From Mercurialis annua (lineage: Eukaryota > Streptophyta > Magnoliopsida > Malpighiales > Euphorbiaceae): DNA of 64,000 nucleotides. Shown here one piece after another: positions 11,301 to 22,733 of this stretch. The notes under the pieces are model-generated. The model had not been told where the DNA came from, did not search any database, and saw only the letters and a list, made by a program, of their open reading frames with translations. Each line of letters starts with the position of its first letter. Within the stretch, counting starts at the first letter, position 1. The stretch spans positions 4,231,001 to 4,295,000 of the forward strand of contig NC_065573.1 in assembly GCF_937616625.2 (NCBI RefSeq). Direction: 5' to 3'. A program made the translations under genes and the position numbers.

Positions 11301-14300
11301 ACGAAACAAAACCTAACGTTTCACATTTTTAGCGATCTAAGCCAAACGTATAAAAACATGTCATCTTTTTAGCGATTTAAGCCAAACGTTTACAAATGAT
11401 ACAAAACAAATCCAAACGTTTTGCCTTTTTAGCAATTTAAGCCAAACATTTACAAACGTTACGAAACAAATCCAAACGTTTCCCTTTTTTAGCGATTTAA
11501 GCCAAACGTTTACAAATGTTATGAAACAAAACCAAACATTTCACATATTTAGAGATTTAAGTCAAACGTTTAGAAATGTTACGAAACAAATCCAAATGTT
11601 TCACATTTTTCGCGATTTAAGGCAAACGTTTAGAAACATTACCAAAGAAATCCAATCCAAACGTTTTCCTATTTTAGCGATTGAAGCCAAACGTTTTGCT
11701 TCCTAACGTTTGTATTTGGCTTAAATTGCTAAGAAGGTGAAACATTTGGATTTGTTTCATAACCTTTGTAAACATTTGCCTTAAATCGCTAAAAAGGCGA
11801 AACGTTTAAATTTGTTTCGAAATGTTCGTAAACGTTTGGCCTAAATCGCTAAAAAGGTGAAACGTTTGGATTTGTTTCGTAACGTTTGTAAACATTTGGC
11901 TGCAATAGCTAAAAAGGTGAACATTTGGATTTGTTTCGTAACGTTTAGCATAAATCACAAAAAGGTGAAATTCTTGAATTTGTTTCGTAATGTTTTAAAC
12001 TTTTGGCTTAAATTGCTAAAATAGGGAAACGTTTGGATTTGTTTCCTAACGTTTGTAAACGTTTGGCTTAAATTTCTAAAAAGGGGAAACATTTGGTTTT
12101 TTTTCGTAACGTTTATAAATGTTCGTCTTAAATCGCTAAAAAGGTGAAACGTTTAGATTTGTTTCGTAACGTTTTTAAACGTTCAGCTTAAATCGCTAAA
12201 AATGTGAAACGTTTAGATTTGTTTCGTAACGTTTTTAAACGTTTGGCTTAAATTGCTAAAAAGGTGAAATGCTTGGATTTGTTTCGTAACGTTTGTAAAC
12301 GTTTGACTTAAATTACTAAAAAGGTGAAACACTTGGATTTGTATCGTAAGGTTTGTAAACATTTGGCTTAAATTGCTAAAAATGTGAAACATTTGGATTT
12401 ATTTCATAACCTTTGTAAACGTTTGGCTTAAATAGCTAAAAAGGCGAAACGTTTAAATTTGTTTCGTAACATTTGTAAACGTTTGGCTTAAATCTTTAAA
12501 AAAGTGAAATGTTTGGATTTGTTTTGTAACGTTTGTAAACGTTTGGCTTGAATCGCTAAAAAGGTGAAACATTTGGATTTGTTTCGTAACATTTGTAAAC
12601 GTTTAGCATAAATCACTAGAAAGGTGAAATTCTTGGATATGGTTCATAATGTTTTAAACTTTGGCTTAAATCGCTAAAATGGGAAACGTTTGGATTTGTT
12701 TCGTAACGTTTGTAAACGTTTGGCTTAAATTGCTAAAAAGGGGAAACATTTGGTATTATTTCGTAACGTTTGTTAATGTTCGTCTTAAATCGCTAAAAAG
12801 GTGAAACATTTAGATTTGTTTCGTAACGTTTTTAAACGTTCAGCTTAAATCGCTAAAAATGTGAAACGTTTAGATTTGTTTCGAAACGTTTTTAAACGTT
12901 TGGCATAAATTGCTAAAAAGGTGAAATGCTTGGATTTGTTTCATAACGTTTGTAAACGTTTGGCTTAAATTACTAAAAAGGTGAAACACTTGGATTTGTA
13001 TCCTAACGTTTGTTAACGTTTGGCTTAAATTGCTAAAAAGGTGAAACATTTGGATTTGTTTCATAACCTTTGTAAACGTTTGGCTTAAATCGCTAAAAAG
13101 GTGAAACGTTTAAATTTGTTTCGTAACGTTTGTAAGCGCTTTACTTAAATCGCTAAAAACATGAAACGTTTGGATTTGTTTCGTAACGTTTGTAAACGTT
13201 TGGCTTCAATCGCTAAAAAGGTGAAACATTTGGATTTGTTTCGTAACGTTTGTAAACGTTTAGCATAAATTGCTAAAAAGGTGAAATTCTTGGATTTGTT
13301 TCGTCATATTTTAAACTTTTGGCTAAAATCGCTAAAATGGGGAAATGTTTGGATTTGTTTCGTAACGTTTGTAAACGTTTGGCTAAAATTGCTAAAAAGG
13401 GGAAACATTTGGGTTTTTTCGTAACGTTTGTAAATGTTCGGCTTAAATCGCTAAAAAGGTGAAACGTTTAGATTTGTTTCGTAACGTTTTTAAACGTTCA
13501 GCTTAAATCACTAAAAATGTGAAACGTTTAGATTTGTTTCGTAACGTTTTTAAACGTTGTGCTTAAATTGCTAAAAAGGTGAAACGCTTGAATTTGTTTC
13601 ATAATGGCTGTAAACATTTGGCTTAAATTGTTAAAAAGGTGAAACACTTGGTTTTATTTCGTAACATCTACGAAACAAAACCAAACATTACGAAAGACTC
13701 AAAGATAAGCGAACCAAATCCAAACGTTTGGATTTGTTTCGTAACGTTTGAAACGTTTGGTTTTGTTTCATAAATTTGTAAACGTTTGGCTTAAATCGCT
13801 ATGAAGGTACATGTTTGACTTCAATTTAAACGTTTGGCTTAAATTCCTAAAAAGGTGAAACATTTGGATTTATTTCGTAATGTTTGTAAACGTTTGGCTT
13901 AAATCTCTGAAATGGTGAAACGTTTGGATTTGTTTCGTAACGTTTGTAAACGTTTGGCTTAAACCGCTAAAAAGGTGAAACGTTTGGATTTGTTTCGTAA
14001 CGTTTGTAAACGTTTGGCTTAAACCGCTAAAAAGGAGAAACGTTTCAATTTGATTTGTAACGTTTGTAAACGTTTGGCTTTGATTTGTTTCGTAGCGTTT
14101 GTAAACGTTTGGCTTAAATCGCTAAGAAGGTGAATCGTTTGGATTTGTTTCGTAACGTTTTAAACGTTTGGCTTAAATCGCTAAAATGGAGAAACGTTTG
14201 GATTTGTTTCGTATCATTTGTAAACGTTTGGCTTAAATCTCTAAAAAGGTGAAACGTTTGGTTTTGTTTCCTAGCGTTTGTAAACGTTTGGCTTAAATCC

Positions 14301-17300
14301 TAAAAATGTGAAATGTTTGGATTTGTTTCGTAAAGTTGTAAACGTTTGGATTTGTTTCGTAACGTTTGTAAACGTTTAGATTAGTTTCGTAACGTTTGTA
14401 ACGTTTGGTTTCAATCACTAAAAAGGTGAAACATTTTAATTTGTTTCGTAATGTTTATAAATGTTTGGCTTAAATTGCTAAGAAGGTGAAACTCTTGGAT
14501 CTTTTCGTAACGTTTGTAAACGTTTGGCATAAATCGCTAAAAAGGCGAAACGTTTGGATTTGTTTCGCAAAGTTTGTAAACGTTTGGCTTAAATTGCTAA
14601 GAAGGTGAAACACTTGGATTTATTTCGTTACGTTTGTAAACGTTTTGCTTAAATTGCTAAAAAGGTGAAACACTTGGTTTTGTTTCATAACGTTTGTAAA
14701 CGTTTGGCTTAAATTGCTGAAATTGGAAACGTTTTTATTTTGTTTTGTAACATTTGTAAACATTTGGTTTCAATCGCATAAAGGTGAAACGTTTTGATTT
14801 GTTTCGTAACATTTGCAAACGTTTGGCTTAATTGCTAAAAAGGTGAAATTTTTGGATTTGTTTCTTAATGTTTTAAACGTTTGGCTGAAATTGCTAAAAC
14901 GGGAAAATGTTTGAATTTGTTTCGTAACGTTTGGCTAAAATCGCAAAAAATGTGAAACGTTTGGTTTTGTTTCGTAACGTTTCTAAACGTTCTTCTTCAA
15001 TCGCTAAAAAGGTGAAACGCTTGGATTTGTTTCATAACGTTTGTAAATATTTGGCTTAAATTGCTAAAAAGGTGAAACGCTTGGATTTGTTTTGGAACGT
15101 TTGTTAATGTTTGGCTTAAATTACTTAAATTGTGAAACGCTTGGATTTGTTTCGCAACGTTTGGCTTAAATTGCTATAAAGGTGAAATACTTGGATTTGT
15201 TTCATAATGTTTGTAAACGTTTGGCATAAATCGCTAAAAATGGGAAACGTTTGGATTTGTTTCGTAACGTTTTATGCGTTTGGTTTTATTTCGTAACGTT
15301 TGTAGACGTTTTGCTTAAATTTCTAAAAAGGGGAAACGTTTAGATTTTTTTTGTAACGTTTGTAATCGTTTGGCTTAAATTGCCAAAAAGGCGAAACGTT
15401 TGGATTTGTTTCGTAACGTTTGTAAACGTTTGGCTTAAATTACTAAAAAGGTGAAACGCTTGGATTTGTTTCGTATCAATTGGCTTAAATTGCTAAAAAG
15501 GTGAAACAATTTGATTTGTTTCGTAACGTTTGTAAACGTTTGGCTTAAATCGGTCAAAAGGGGTAACGTTTGGATTTGTTTCATAACGTTTGTTAACTTT
15601 TGGCTTAAATCGCTAAAAAGGTGAAACGTTTGGATTTTTTTCGTAACGTTTGTAAACGTTTGGCTTCAATCGCTAAAAAGGGGAAACGTTTGGATTTTTT
15701 TCGTAACGTTTGGCATAAATCGGTAAAAAGGTGAAATGTTTGGATTTGTTTCGCAACGTTTTAAACGTTTGGCTTAAATTGCTAAAATGGAGAAACGTGT
15801 GGATTTGTTTCGTAACATTTGTAAACGTTTGGCTTAAATCGCTAAATAGGTGAAACGTTTGGTTTTGTTTCCTAGCGTTTGTAAACATTTGGCTTAAATC
15901 CTAAAAATGTGAAATGTTTGGATTTGTTTCGTAACGTTTGTAAACATTTAGATTTGTTTCGTAACGTTTGTAAATGATTAGATTTGTTTCGTTACGTTTG
16001 TAAATGTTTGGATTTGTTTCGGAACGTTTGTAAACGTTTGGTTTCAATCACTAAAAAGGTGAAACGTTTTGATTTGTTTCGTAACGTTTATAAATGTTTG
16101 ACTTAAATTGCTAAGAAGATGAAACTTTTGGATCTTTTCGTAACGTTTGTAAACGTTTGGCATAAATCGCTAAAAAGGCGAAACGTTTGGATTTGTTTCG
16201 CAATGTTTGTAAACGTTTGCCTTAAATTGCTAATAAGGTGAAACACTTGGATTTATTTCGTTACGTTTGTAAACGTTTTGCTTAAATTGCTAAAAAGGTG
16301 AAACACTTGGTTTTGTTTCATAACATTTGTAAACATTTGGTTTCAATCGCATAAAGGTGAAACGTTTGGACTTGTTTCGTAACATTTACAAAAGTTTGGC
16401 TTAATTCGCTAAAAAGGTGAAATGTTTGGATTTGTTTCTTAATGTTTTCAACGTTTGGCTGAAATCGTTAAAATGGCGAAACGTTTGAATTTGTTTCGTA
16501 ACGTTTGGCTAAAATCGGAAAAAAGGTTAAACGTTTGGTTTTATTTCGTAACGTTTGTAAACGTTCCGGTTAAATCGCTAAAAAGCTGAATTGTTTTAAT
16601 TTGTTTCGTAACGTTTGTAAACATTTGGCTTAAATTGCTAAAAAGGTGAAACGCTTGTTTCGTAACATTTGTAAACCTTTGGCTTAAATTACTAAAAAGT
16701 TGAAACACTTGGATTTGTTTTGGAACGTTTGGCTTAAATATCTAAAAAGGTGAAACACTTGGATTTGTTTCGTAACATTTGTAAATGTTTGGCTTAAATT
16801 GCTAAAAAGGTAAAATGCTTGGATTTGTTTCGTAACGCTTGTAAACGTTTGGCTTCAATCGCTTAAAGTGAAATGTTTGGATTTGTTTCTTAACGTTTTA
16901 AACGTTTGGCTGAAATTGCTAAAATGGGAAAACGTTTGAATTTGTTTCGCAACGTTTGGCTAAAATCGCAAAAAATGTGAAACATTTGGTTTTGTTTCGT
17001 TACGTTTGTAAACGTTATGCTTCAATCGCTAAAGAGGTGAAACGTTTGGATTTGTTTCATAACGTTTGTAAAAAGGTGAAACGTTTGGATTTGGCTTAAA
17101 TTGCTAAAAAGGTGAAACACTTGGATTTGTTTTGGAACTTTTGTTAATGTTCGGCTTAAATTACTAAAATGGCGAAAGGTTGGGATTTGTTTCGCAACGT
17201 TTGGCTTAAATTGCTATAAAGGTGAAATACTTGGATTTGTTTCATAACGTTTGTAAATGTTTGGCATAAATCGCTAAAAATGGGAAACGTTTGGATTTGT

Positions 17301-18847
17301 TTCGTAACGTTTTATACGTTTGGTTTTATTTCGTATCGTTTGTAAACGTTTGGCTTAAATTGCTAAAAAGGGGAAACGTTCGGATTTTTTTCGTAACGTT
17401 TGTAATCGTTTGGCTTAAATTGCCAAAGAGGCGAAACGTTTGTATTTTTTTCATAACGTTTGTAAACGTTTGGCTTAAATTACTAAAAAGGTGAAACGCT
17501 TGGATTTGTTTCGTATCAATTGGCTTATATTGCTAAAAAGGTGAAACAATTAGATTTATTTAGTAACCTTTGTAAACGTTTGGCTTAAAATGCTTAAAAG
17601 GTTAAACGCTTGAATTTGTTTCGTAACGTTTAAAAAACGTTTGCCTTAAATCGCTAAAAAGGTGAAACGTTTGGATTTGTTTCATAACGTTTGTAAACGT
17701 TTGGCTTTAATCGCTAAAAAGGGGAAACGTTTCGATTTTTCTCGTAACGTTTGGCATAAATCGGTAAAAAGGTGAAATGTTTGGATTTGTTTCGTAACGT
17801 TTTAAACGTTTGGCTTAAATCGCTAAAATAAAGAAACGTTTGGATTTGTTTCGCAACGTTTGTAAATGTTTGGCTTATATTGCTAAAAAGGTGAAACGTT
17901 TTATTTTGTTTCGTAACGTTCGTAAACGTTAGGCATAAATCGCTAAAAAGGTGAAACATTTGGATTTGTTTTGTAACATTTGTAAACGTTTGGCTCAAAT
18001 TGCTAAATAGGTGCAATGCTTGGATTTTTTTCGTAACGTTTGTAAACGTTTGGCTTAAATTACTAAAAAGGTGAAACGCTTGGATTTGTTTCGGAATATT
18101 TGTAAACGTTTGGCTTAAATTGCTAAAAAGGTGAAACGCTTGGTTATGTTTCGTAACGTTTGTAAAGGTTTGACTGAAATCGCTAAAAATGTGAAACATT
18201 TGGATTTGTTTCACAACCTTCGTAAATTGGCAAAAATTGCTAAAAAGGTGAAAAGCTTTGATTTGTTTCGTAACGTTTGTAAACGTTTGGCTTAAATTGC
18301 TAAAAAGGAGAAACAATTGGATTTGTTTCGTAACGTTTGTTAACGTTTGGCTTAAATTGCTAAAAATGGGAAACGTTTGGATTTGTTTCGTAGCGTTTCT
18401 AAACGTTTGACTTAAATCGCTAAAAAGGTGAAAATTTTGGATTTGTTTCCATTTCTAAACGTTTGGCTTAAATCACTAAAAAGATGAAACGTTTGGATTT
18501 ATTTTGTAACGTTTGTAAACGTTTGACTTAAATTGCTAAAAAGGTGAAATACTTGGATTTGTTTCGTAACGTTTGGCTTAAATTGCTAAAAAGGTGAAAC
18601 GCTTGGATTTATTTCGATACGTGTGTAAACGTTTGGCTTAAATTGCTATAAAGTTGAAACGCTTGGATTTGTTTCGCAACGTTTGTAAACGTTTGGCTTA
18701 AATTGCTAAAAATGTGAAAATTTTGGATTTGTTTCGTAACGTTTGTAAACATTTGGCTTCAATAGCTAGAAGGTGAAACGTTTGGATTTGTTTTATAACG
18801 TTTGTAAACGTTTGGCCTAAATCGCTAAAAAGGTGAAATGCTTAGAT
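8307..18847. repeat. Satellite array 1, 60-bp monomer (about 10.5 kb)
   Basis: This is a tandem array with a period of exactly 60 bp; monomers stay in register with the 60-base lines for long stretches. The monomer contains GGCTTAAATCGC, AAAAAGGTGAAACG and GGATTTGTTTCG and three copies of AACGTTTG-like words. Most of the array is in the forward orientation (GGCTTAAAT on the + strand). Segments at about 11060-11697 and 13668-13725 are inverted. A higher-order period of about 658 bp (11 monomers) is visible between 11971, 12630 and 13287, marked by a GAAATTCTTG variant followed by a shortened monomer. No gene is supported inside; open frames there are products of the repeat. Confidence 0.97.
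11060..11697 (-). repeat. Inverted segment inside satellite array 1
   Basis: About 640 bp (ten to eleven monomers) reads in the reverse orientation (AAATCCAAACG, TTTAAGCCAAACG) inside an otherwise forward array. The left switch lies at AACGTT (11059-11064); the right switch is near 11696-11702. Confidence 0.9.
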
Positions 18848-19366
18848 AATCATGATTAATGATGATAGCGAAAGAATCTTCATACGAAAAGTGAAGTAAT
18901 GAGATAAAAGGAGATAACAGATAGTGAGATAAATTCCTAGCGCTACTATAACTAACAATCGCACGACGGTAATAGCCATACAAGATAGACTACGTAAGTA
19001 GTAAGGATGAGTTGTTTGAGCGTCCACATCACTAACCAAGAAACGATGATAAGATTAGACGGTGTTGGAGAACAAGATCAACTCGTGACAATGATCAAAT
19101 AGAGAACATTAACGGATTGTCCAAATTAGGAAGCCTAGTGACGAAAATTATCATCCTTAATGATAAAATATCATTAAGATGGGCTATCATTGTGTTGTAG
19201 AATAAAGAGAAGAGAACAAAGATAGATTGTCAATGATAACTTACGTCAAAGTGCAAGAAGTACAGAAAGTGGGATAACGATTCCTTGCGCTAATCAGTGT
19301 CGTAAGACGAACACGGTATTCCTACTATGAATAAGAATTCTCGATGTAAATGGGATTAAAGTAAGA
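18848..19366 (+). mobile_element. Element A, remnant of internal region (left part)
   Basis: This is A/G-rich, non-satellite sequence between the array and the CACTA element. It has the same composition as the internal region of element B (43103-46118). It shows no ORF with recognisable domains. I infer that it is the 3' part of the internal region of the element whose LTR begins at 20546; the 5' part of that element is missing. Confidence 0.6.
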
Positions 19367-20497
19367 CACTACTAGAAAACAGTAATTTAGCGACGGATTT
19401 TTCCGTCGCTAAATGACCAAAATCCGTCGCTAAACACATTTAGCGACGGATTTGCGACGGAAACAGTCCGTCGCTACATTTTTGGTCGCAACGTTTGACA
19501 ACGACGGAAAAAAAATTTTGCGACGAATTTTGGTCTCGGTTTTAACGACGGAATTTTAAATCCGTCGCTAATTAGCGACGGATTTAGCGACGGATTTTAA
19601 TCCGTCACTAATTTTAAAAAAATTTAAAAAAAATTAAATCGTAAAATAAAGTTTTTATTTAATTAATCACTCATCCGCGGCCTCCGTCACTCACCCACCC
19701 GAGTTAAATCACCCACCCGCATCCACCTGTCAATTTTCGCTAACTTCCCAGTAGGTCACCCATCCTTCCATTGCTCCCTCTCAAGACTCTTTAACCTTGT
19801 AGTTCTCCCGCGCGAAACTCCACCTTAACCAACTCATATTCATGTTATATATTTATGTATATTATACTTAAATGTAACTAAAAACAACAATTATTTGTTT
19901 CCATAATTTAATCCCGCATTCTAAGATAATTTTTTTTATAATTAATAATTTTTTAAAATATTTCAATACTTTAAATAAATAAATAATCTGTAATTATTAT
20001 TTCATAAATAAGGTTTAATTATTATTTTATAAATAAAAACGTTATATTGAAATAATATAAATTTAATTCAAAAAATTTAAAATTATTTTTAATTAAATAC
20101 TACCTTAAATAATATTTAATACCTTTTAATTTTTTTTGACAGTGCAAATTAGCGACGGATTTGACATCCGTCACTAAATTCCGTCGCCAAATGATAAAAT
20201 TTAGCGACGGATTTTAAAATCCGTCGCTAATTGTGGAAAATAAAAGGCGGGAGCATTCCCGCCAATAATTAGCGACGGATTTTAAAGTTTATCAAAACAA
20301 TTGGCGGGACGACTCCCGCCAACTTTAGCGACGGAAAATCCGTCGCTAATGTTGGCGGGATCAATCCCGCCAATTTAATTGGGTGTTTAGCGACGGATTT
20401 TAGATCCGTCGCAAAATCCGTCGCTAATCACCGAAATAGCGACGGATTTTAGATCCGTCACTAAAATCCGTCGCTAAAACGCTGTTTTCTAGTAGTG
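19367..20497. mobile_element. Non-autonomous CACTA (En/Spm-like) DNA transposon, 1131 bp
   Basis: The ends are perfect 16-bp terminal inverted repeats, CACTACTAGAAAACAG and its complement. A 3-bp target duplication AGA flanks it (19364-19366 and 20498-20500). Both subterminal regions carry many copies of TAGCGACGGA in both orientations, which is typical of CACTA transposase-binding repeats. The middle (about 19610-20140) is very AT-rich and has no transposase, so movement would need an autonomous partner. The right subterminal region also holds three GGCGGGA/TCCCGCC palindromes. It is inserted in the internal remnant of element A. Confidence 0.95.
20246..20373. promoter_or_regulatory. Three E2F-like palindromes in the CACTA element
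   Basis: Three inverted repeats of GGCGGGA/TCCCGCC with 4-nt spacers lie at 20246-20263, 20303-20320 and 20354-20371. The last two extend to TTGGCGGGA/TCCCGCCAA (20301-20322, 20352-20373). TTGGCGGG fits the plant E2F consensus TTSSCGSS, giving five matches in about 130 bp. Actual binding is inference. Confidence 0.5.
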
Positions 20498-20545
20498 AGA
20501 AGAGTATATCAAAATTCGAGGACGAATTTTTATAAGGGGGAAGAA
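20498..20545 (+). other. Element A, 3' internal end with polypurine tract
   Basis: The CACTA target duplicate AGA is followed by AAATTCGAGGACGAATTTT and the polypurine tract AAGGGGGAAGAA, which ends at 20545. The same arrangement stands before the 3' LTR of element B (46081-46118). It shows that the following LTR is a 3' LTR on the + strand. Confidence 0.8.
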
Positions 20546-21144
20546 TGTAATACCCCAAAATAGTTAAGTATTTAATTGAACCATGTGTCCAGTTCTGATT
20601 CGCCAGGGTGGCGATATTAGAAATACTATCCGAGAAATTTAATAAATAAATCCAAGTAGGTCAGTCTTGAGGAAAGTAATTATGCAGAATTTAATTCTAA
20701 AGTTGGAATTTAAATTAAAAGGAAAAATGTTAAGAAAAGTCCCAAACTAGAGTTCAGGGACTAAAATGGTAATTTAGCCATATAAATCCCGAAGTGAAAA
20801 TTATTTCGCCAAGGTCCGCGAAATGTTTTATAGTATATGTGGAAAAATTTCAGGTCAATCGGAGACCTTTTAAAATTTGGACGCGGATGCGTTTTGTGCT
20901 AGATTGCAATTTTTGAAAAGTTCAAGGACCAAATTGTAAATTAGCCAATTAAGTCTCGGAAATAACAATTGAAAGATTATTGACGGAAAGTAATAATCTT
21001 GTGTTAGTATTATTTATATAGATATAAATAACACATAAATAATCGAGTTAAAAGAATAATTTAACCGTTAGGTTAAATTAGAAAATTTAAAAGAGAAATG
21101 GTTTAAGTTAAAGAAATGAAGGATTAAAATGGACAATTAGCCAA

Positions 21145-21154
21145 GATATATAAG
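21145..21154 (+). promoter_or_regulatory. TATA-like box in LTR A
   Basis: GATATATAAG stands about 600 bp into the LTR. LTR B has ATTATATAAG at the equivalent place (46573-46582). It lies upstream of the palindrome array, unlike in the Tekay-like LTRs, so the array may be transcribed in this family. Confidence 0.4.
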
Positions 21155-21521
21155 TAACTTTCCATAAGAATAAGGAAATGAGAGATGAGCAGAAGGCGAT
21201 GGAAAAAGATGAAAGGTTTTGGCAATTGATTCGTTCTGCCGCCGTTTCGCCGTTTCTCGTCCAAATCGAGCGTTCTTTATATCGATTTATCCAGAATTCA
21301 ATTCTTTATCTACCACGAGCATCAAATCGAGGTAATTTGATGGTTTTTGATATTGAAATGATTGGATTAAGGTTATTTCGTTTTAACGAATTAAACGAAT
21401 TATAATCGCGTTCCTATTATCGCTTTTGATGAATTTGGAGTTGAGTTTGTGTTAAAATGAGATAGGAGCATGACGGAATCAAGTTTAAGCACGTCGTAAT
21501 AGTCTGAGAACGAGTCCAGGA

Positions 21522-21732
21522 GCTACGCGGCCGCGTAACTATGTTACGCGGGCGCGTAACAAATGTTAGTTACGCGCCCGCGTAAGTATGTTACGCGGGC
21601 GCGTAACAATCTTACGCGGGCGCGTAACAATCTTACGCGGGCGCGTAACAATCTTACGCGGGCGCGTATGTACGCTGCACGGGCGCGCAACTATAATGCG
21701 CGGGTGCGCAGCAAGGCTATGCGGGCGCATAG
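21522..21732. repeat. CpG-rich palindrome array in LTR A
   Basis: About ten short inverted repeats lie in tandem, most 20-21 bp apart. The commonest is TTACGCG-GG-CGCGTAA. The last units change sequence but keep symmetry, as in GCTATGCG-GG-CGCATAGC at its right end. One unit near 21569-21585 has the central GGG reversed to CCC. Open frames across it are by-products of the repeat. Confidence 0.9.
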
Positions 21733-22713
21733 CTTATTTGAAGCATCTATAAGGTATTTTCACCTTGCTATGACCCCGTTTTTTGACTTTAAGAGTGTCA
21801 GACATTGAAAAGGAAACACGGACCCCGAAAACGATAAATTTGGATATCGAACATGACGTATTCAATTAGGATTCCGATTTATAAGGAACCTATGATTAGA
21901 AATCAATTAACAAGAGATATAATAAGTATCTCGACTAAGTATTAGAACACGATCAAAGTTAAAAGACGTATTTAGAATAAGATCGTGTTAACCTAAGTTT
22001 ATAACTTAGGGTTTTGATACTAAGCCTACGTTTATGGATTAAACGTACAGGTACCTCGACTAAGTAACTAACGAATCGACCAGCTACCAGACCGACGAGC
22101 TGGAATAGCTAAGGGATCAAACGACGAATGAAAGTTCATGGGATCTTTATATTATTTGAAAAGCGGTCACTGTGAGTGGAAATTTACTTTTGCGTATTAT
22201 TATGAAAGTTATTTTCATACCTTATTAGTATTATTATTATTATCCGTATATCGTTTTTATATGAACTGTTTATATGAGATGTTAGGTTTGATGAATTTGA
22301 TTATATAGATGTTGTGTATTCGTTGATTTGAAGATAAATGTCTAGTGTGCGGTCCGAAAAGACCAACTACCTATTGGGTGTCAATAGGCTGTGTGATCAT
22401 TAGTGAGTCAGTTTAAAATGCCTGACTTTGTGATTAGAATTTAATATATATTTATGCATGATATGATATGAATTCGATACGAGTGAGCACTCGACTACGG
22501 TGTGGATTGGACCCACCAGTGAGTTGGACTCACACTTTATGATTTCGATACGAGTGAGCACTCGGCTACGGTGTAGTCTGGAAGTCCCCGTATCTAGTGA
22601 GTTGGACTCACACTTTTGAAATTAATAATGTTTGCTTATATCATACATTTATATACGTATTAAGCGTGTAGTGCTATATTTTGATAATACTATAAGTAAC
22701 TTGCAAACTCACT

Positions 22714-22733
22714 CAGTATTTTCCCAAATACTG
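22714..22733. promoter_or_regulatory. Conserved hairpin in LTR A
   Basis: CAGTATTT-TCCC-AAATACTG forms a perfect 8-bp stem with a 4-nt loop and is followed by ACCCCTCAC. The same sequence occurs in LTRs of B (41139-41158, 50831-50850, 51163-51182) and, on the other strand, C (24972-24991). The function is unknown; it may lie in the R/U5 part of the transcript. Confidence 0.55.

Noticed and set aside
13668..13725. Possible separate insertion in array 1
   Set aside because: The patch is degenerate satellite in the inverted orientation, with no foreign sequence.
17714..18316. 200-codon ORF and many similar ORFs in the satellite arrays
   Set aside because: They are translations of the 60-bp repeat in its one open frame, start at arbitrary ATGs, and show no gene context; not annotated as CDS.
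8307..18847. CRISPR-like regular spacing
   Set aside because: The repeats are directly contiguous 60-bp monomers without unique spacers, in a plant-type sequence; this is a satellite.
21178..21405. Short ORFs in LTR leaders (also 39707-39952 and 46592-46804)
   Set aside because: The DNA is related between LTRs A, B and C, but the protein reading is not conserved between families; DNA-level homology explains them.
21563..21808. 81-codon ORF with repeated Ala-Arg-Asn-type units
   Set aside because: It is a translation of the palindrome array in LTR A.
22005..22020. Telomere-like TTAGGG word
   Set aside because: It is a single occurrence inside an LTR, with no tandem array.
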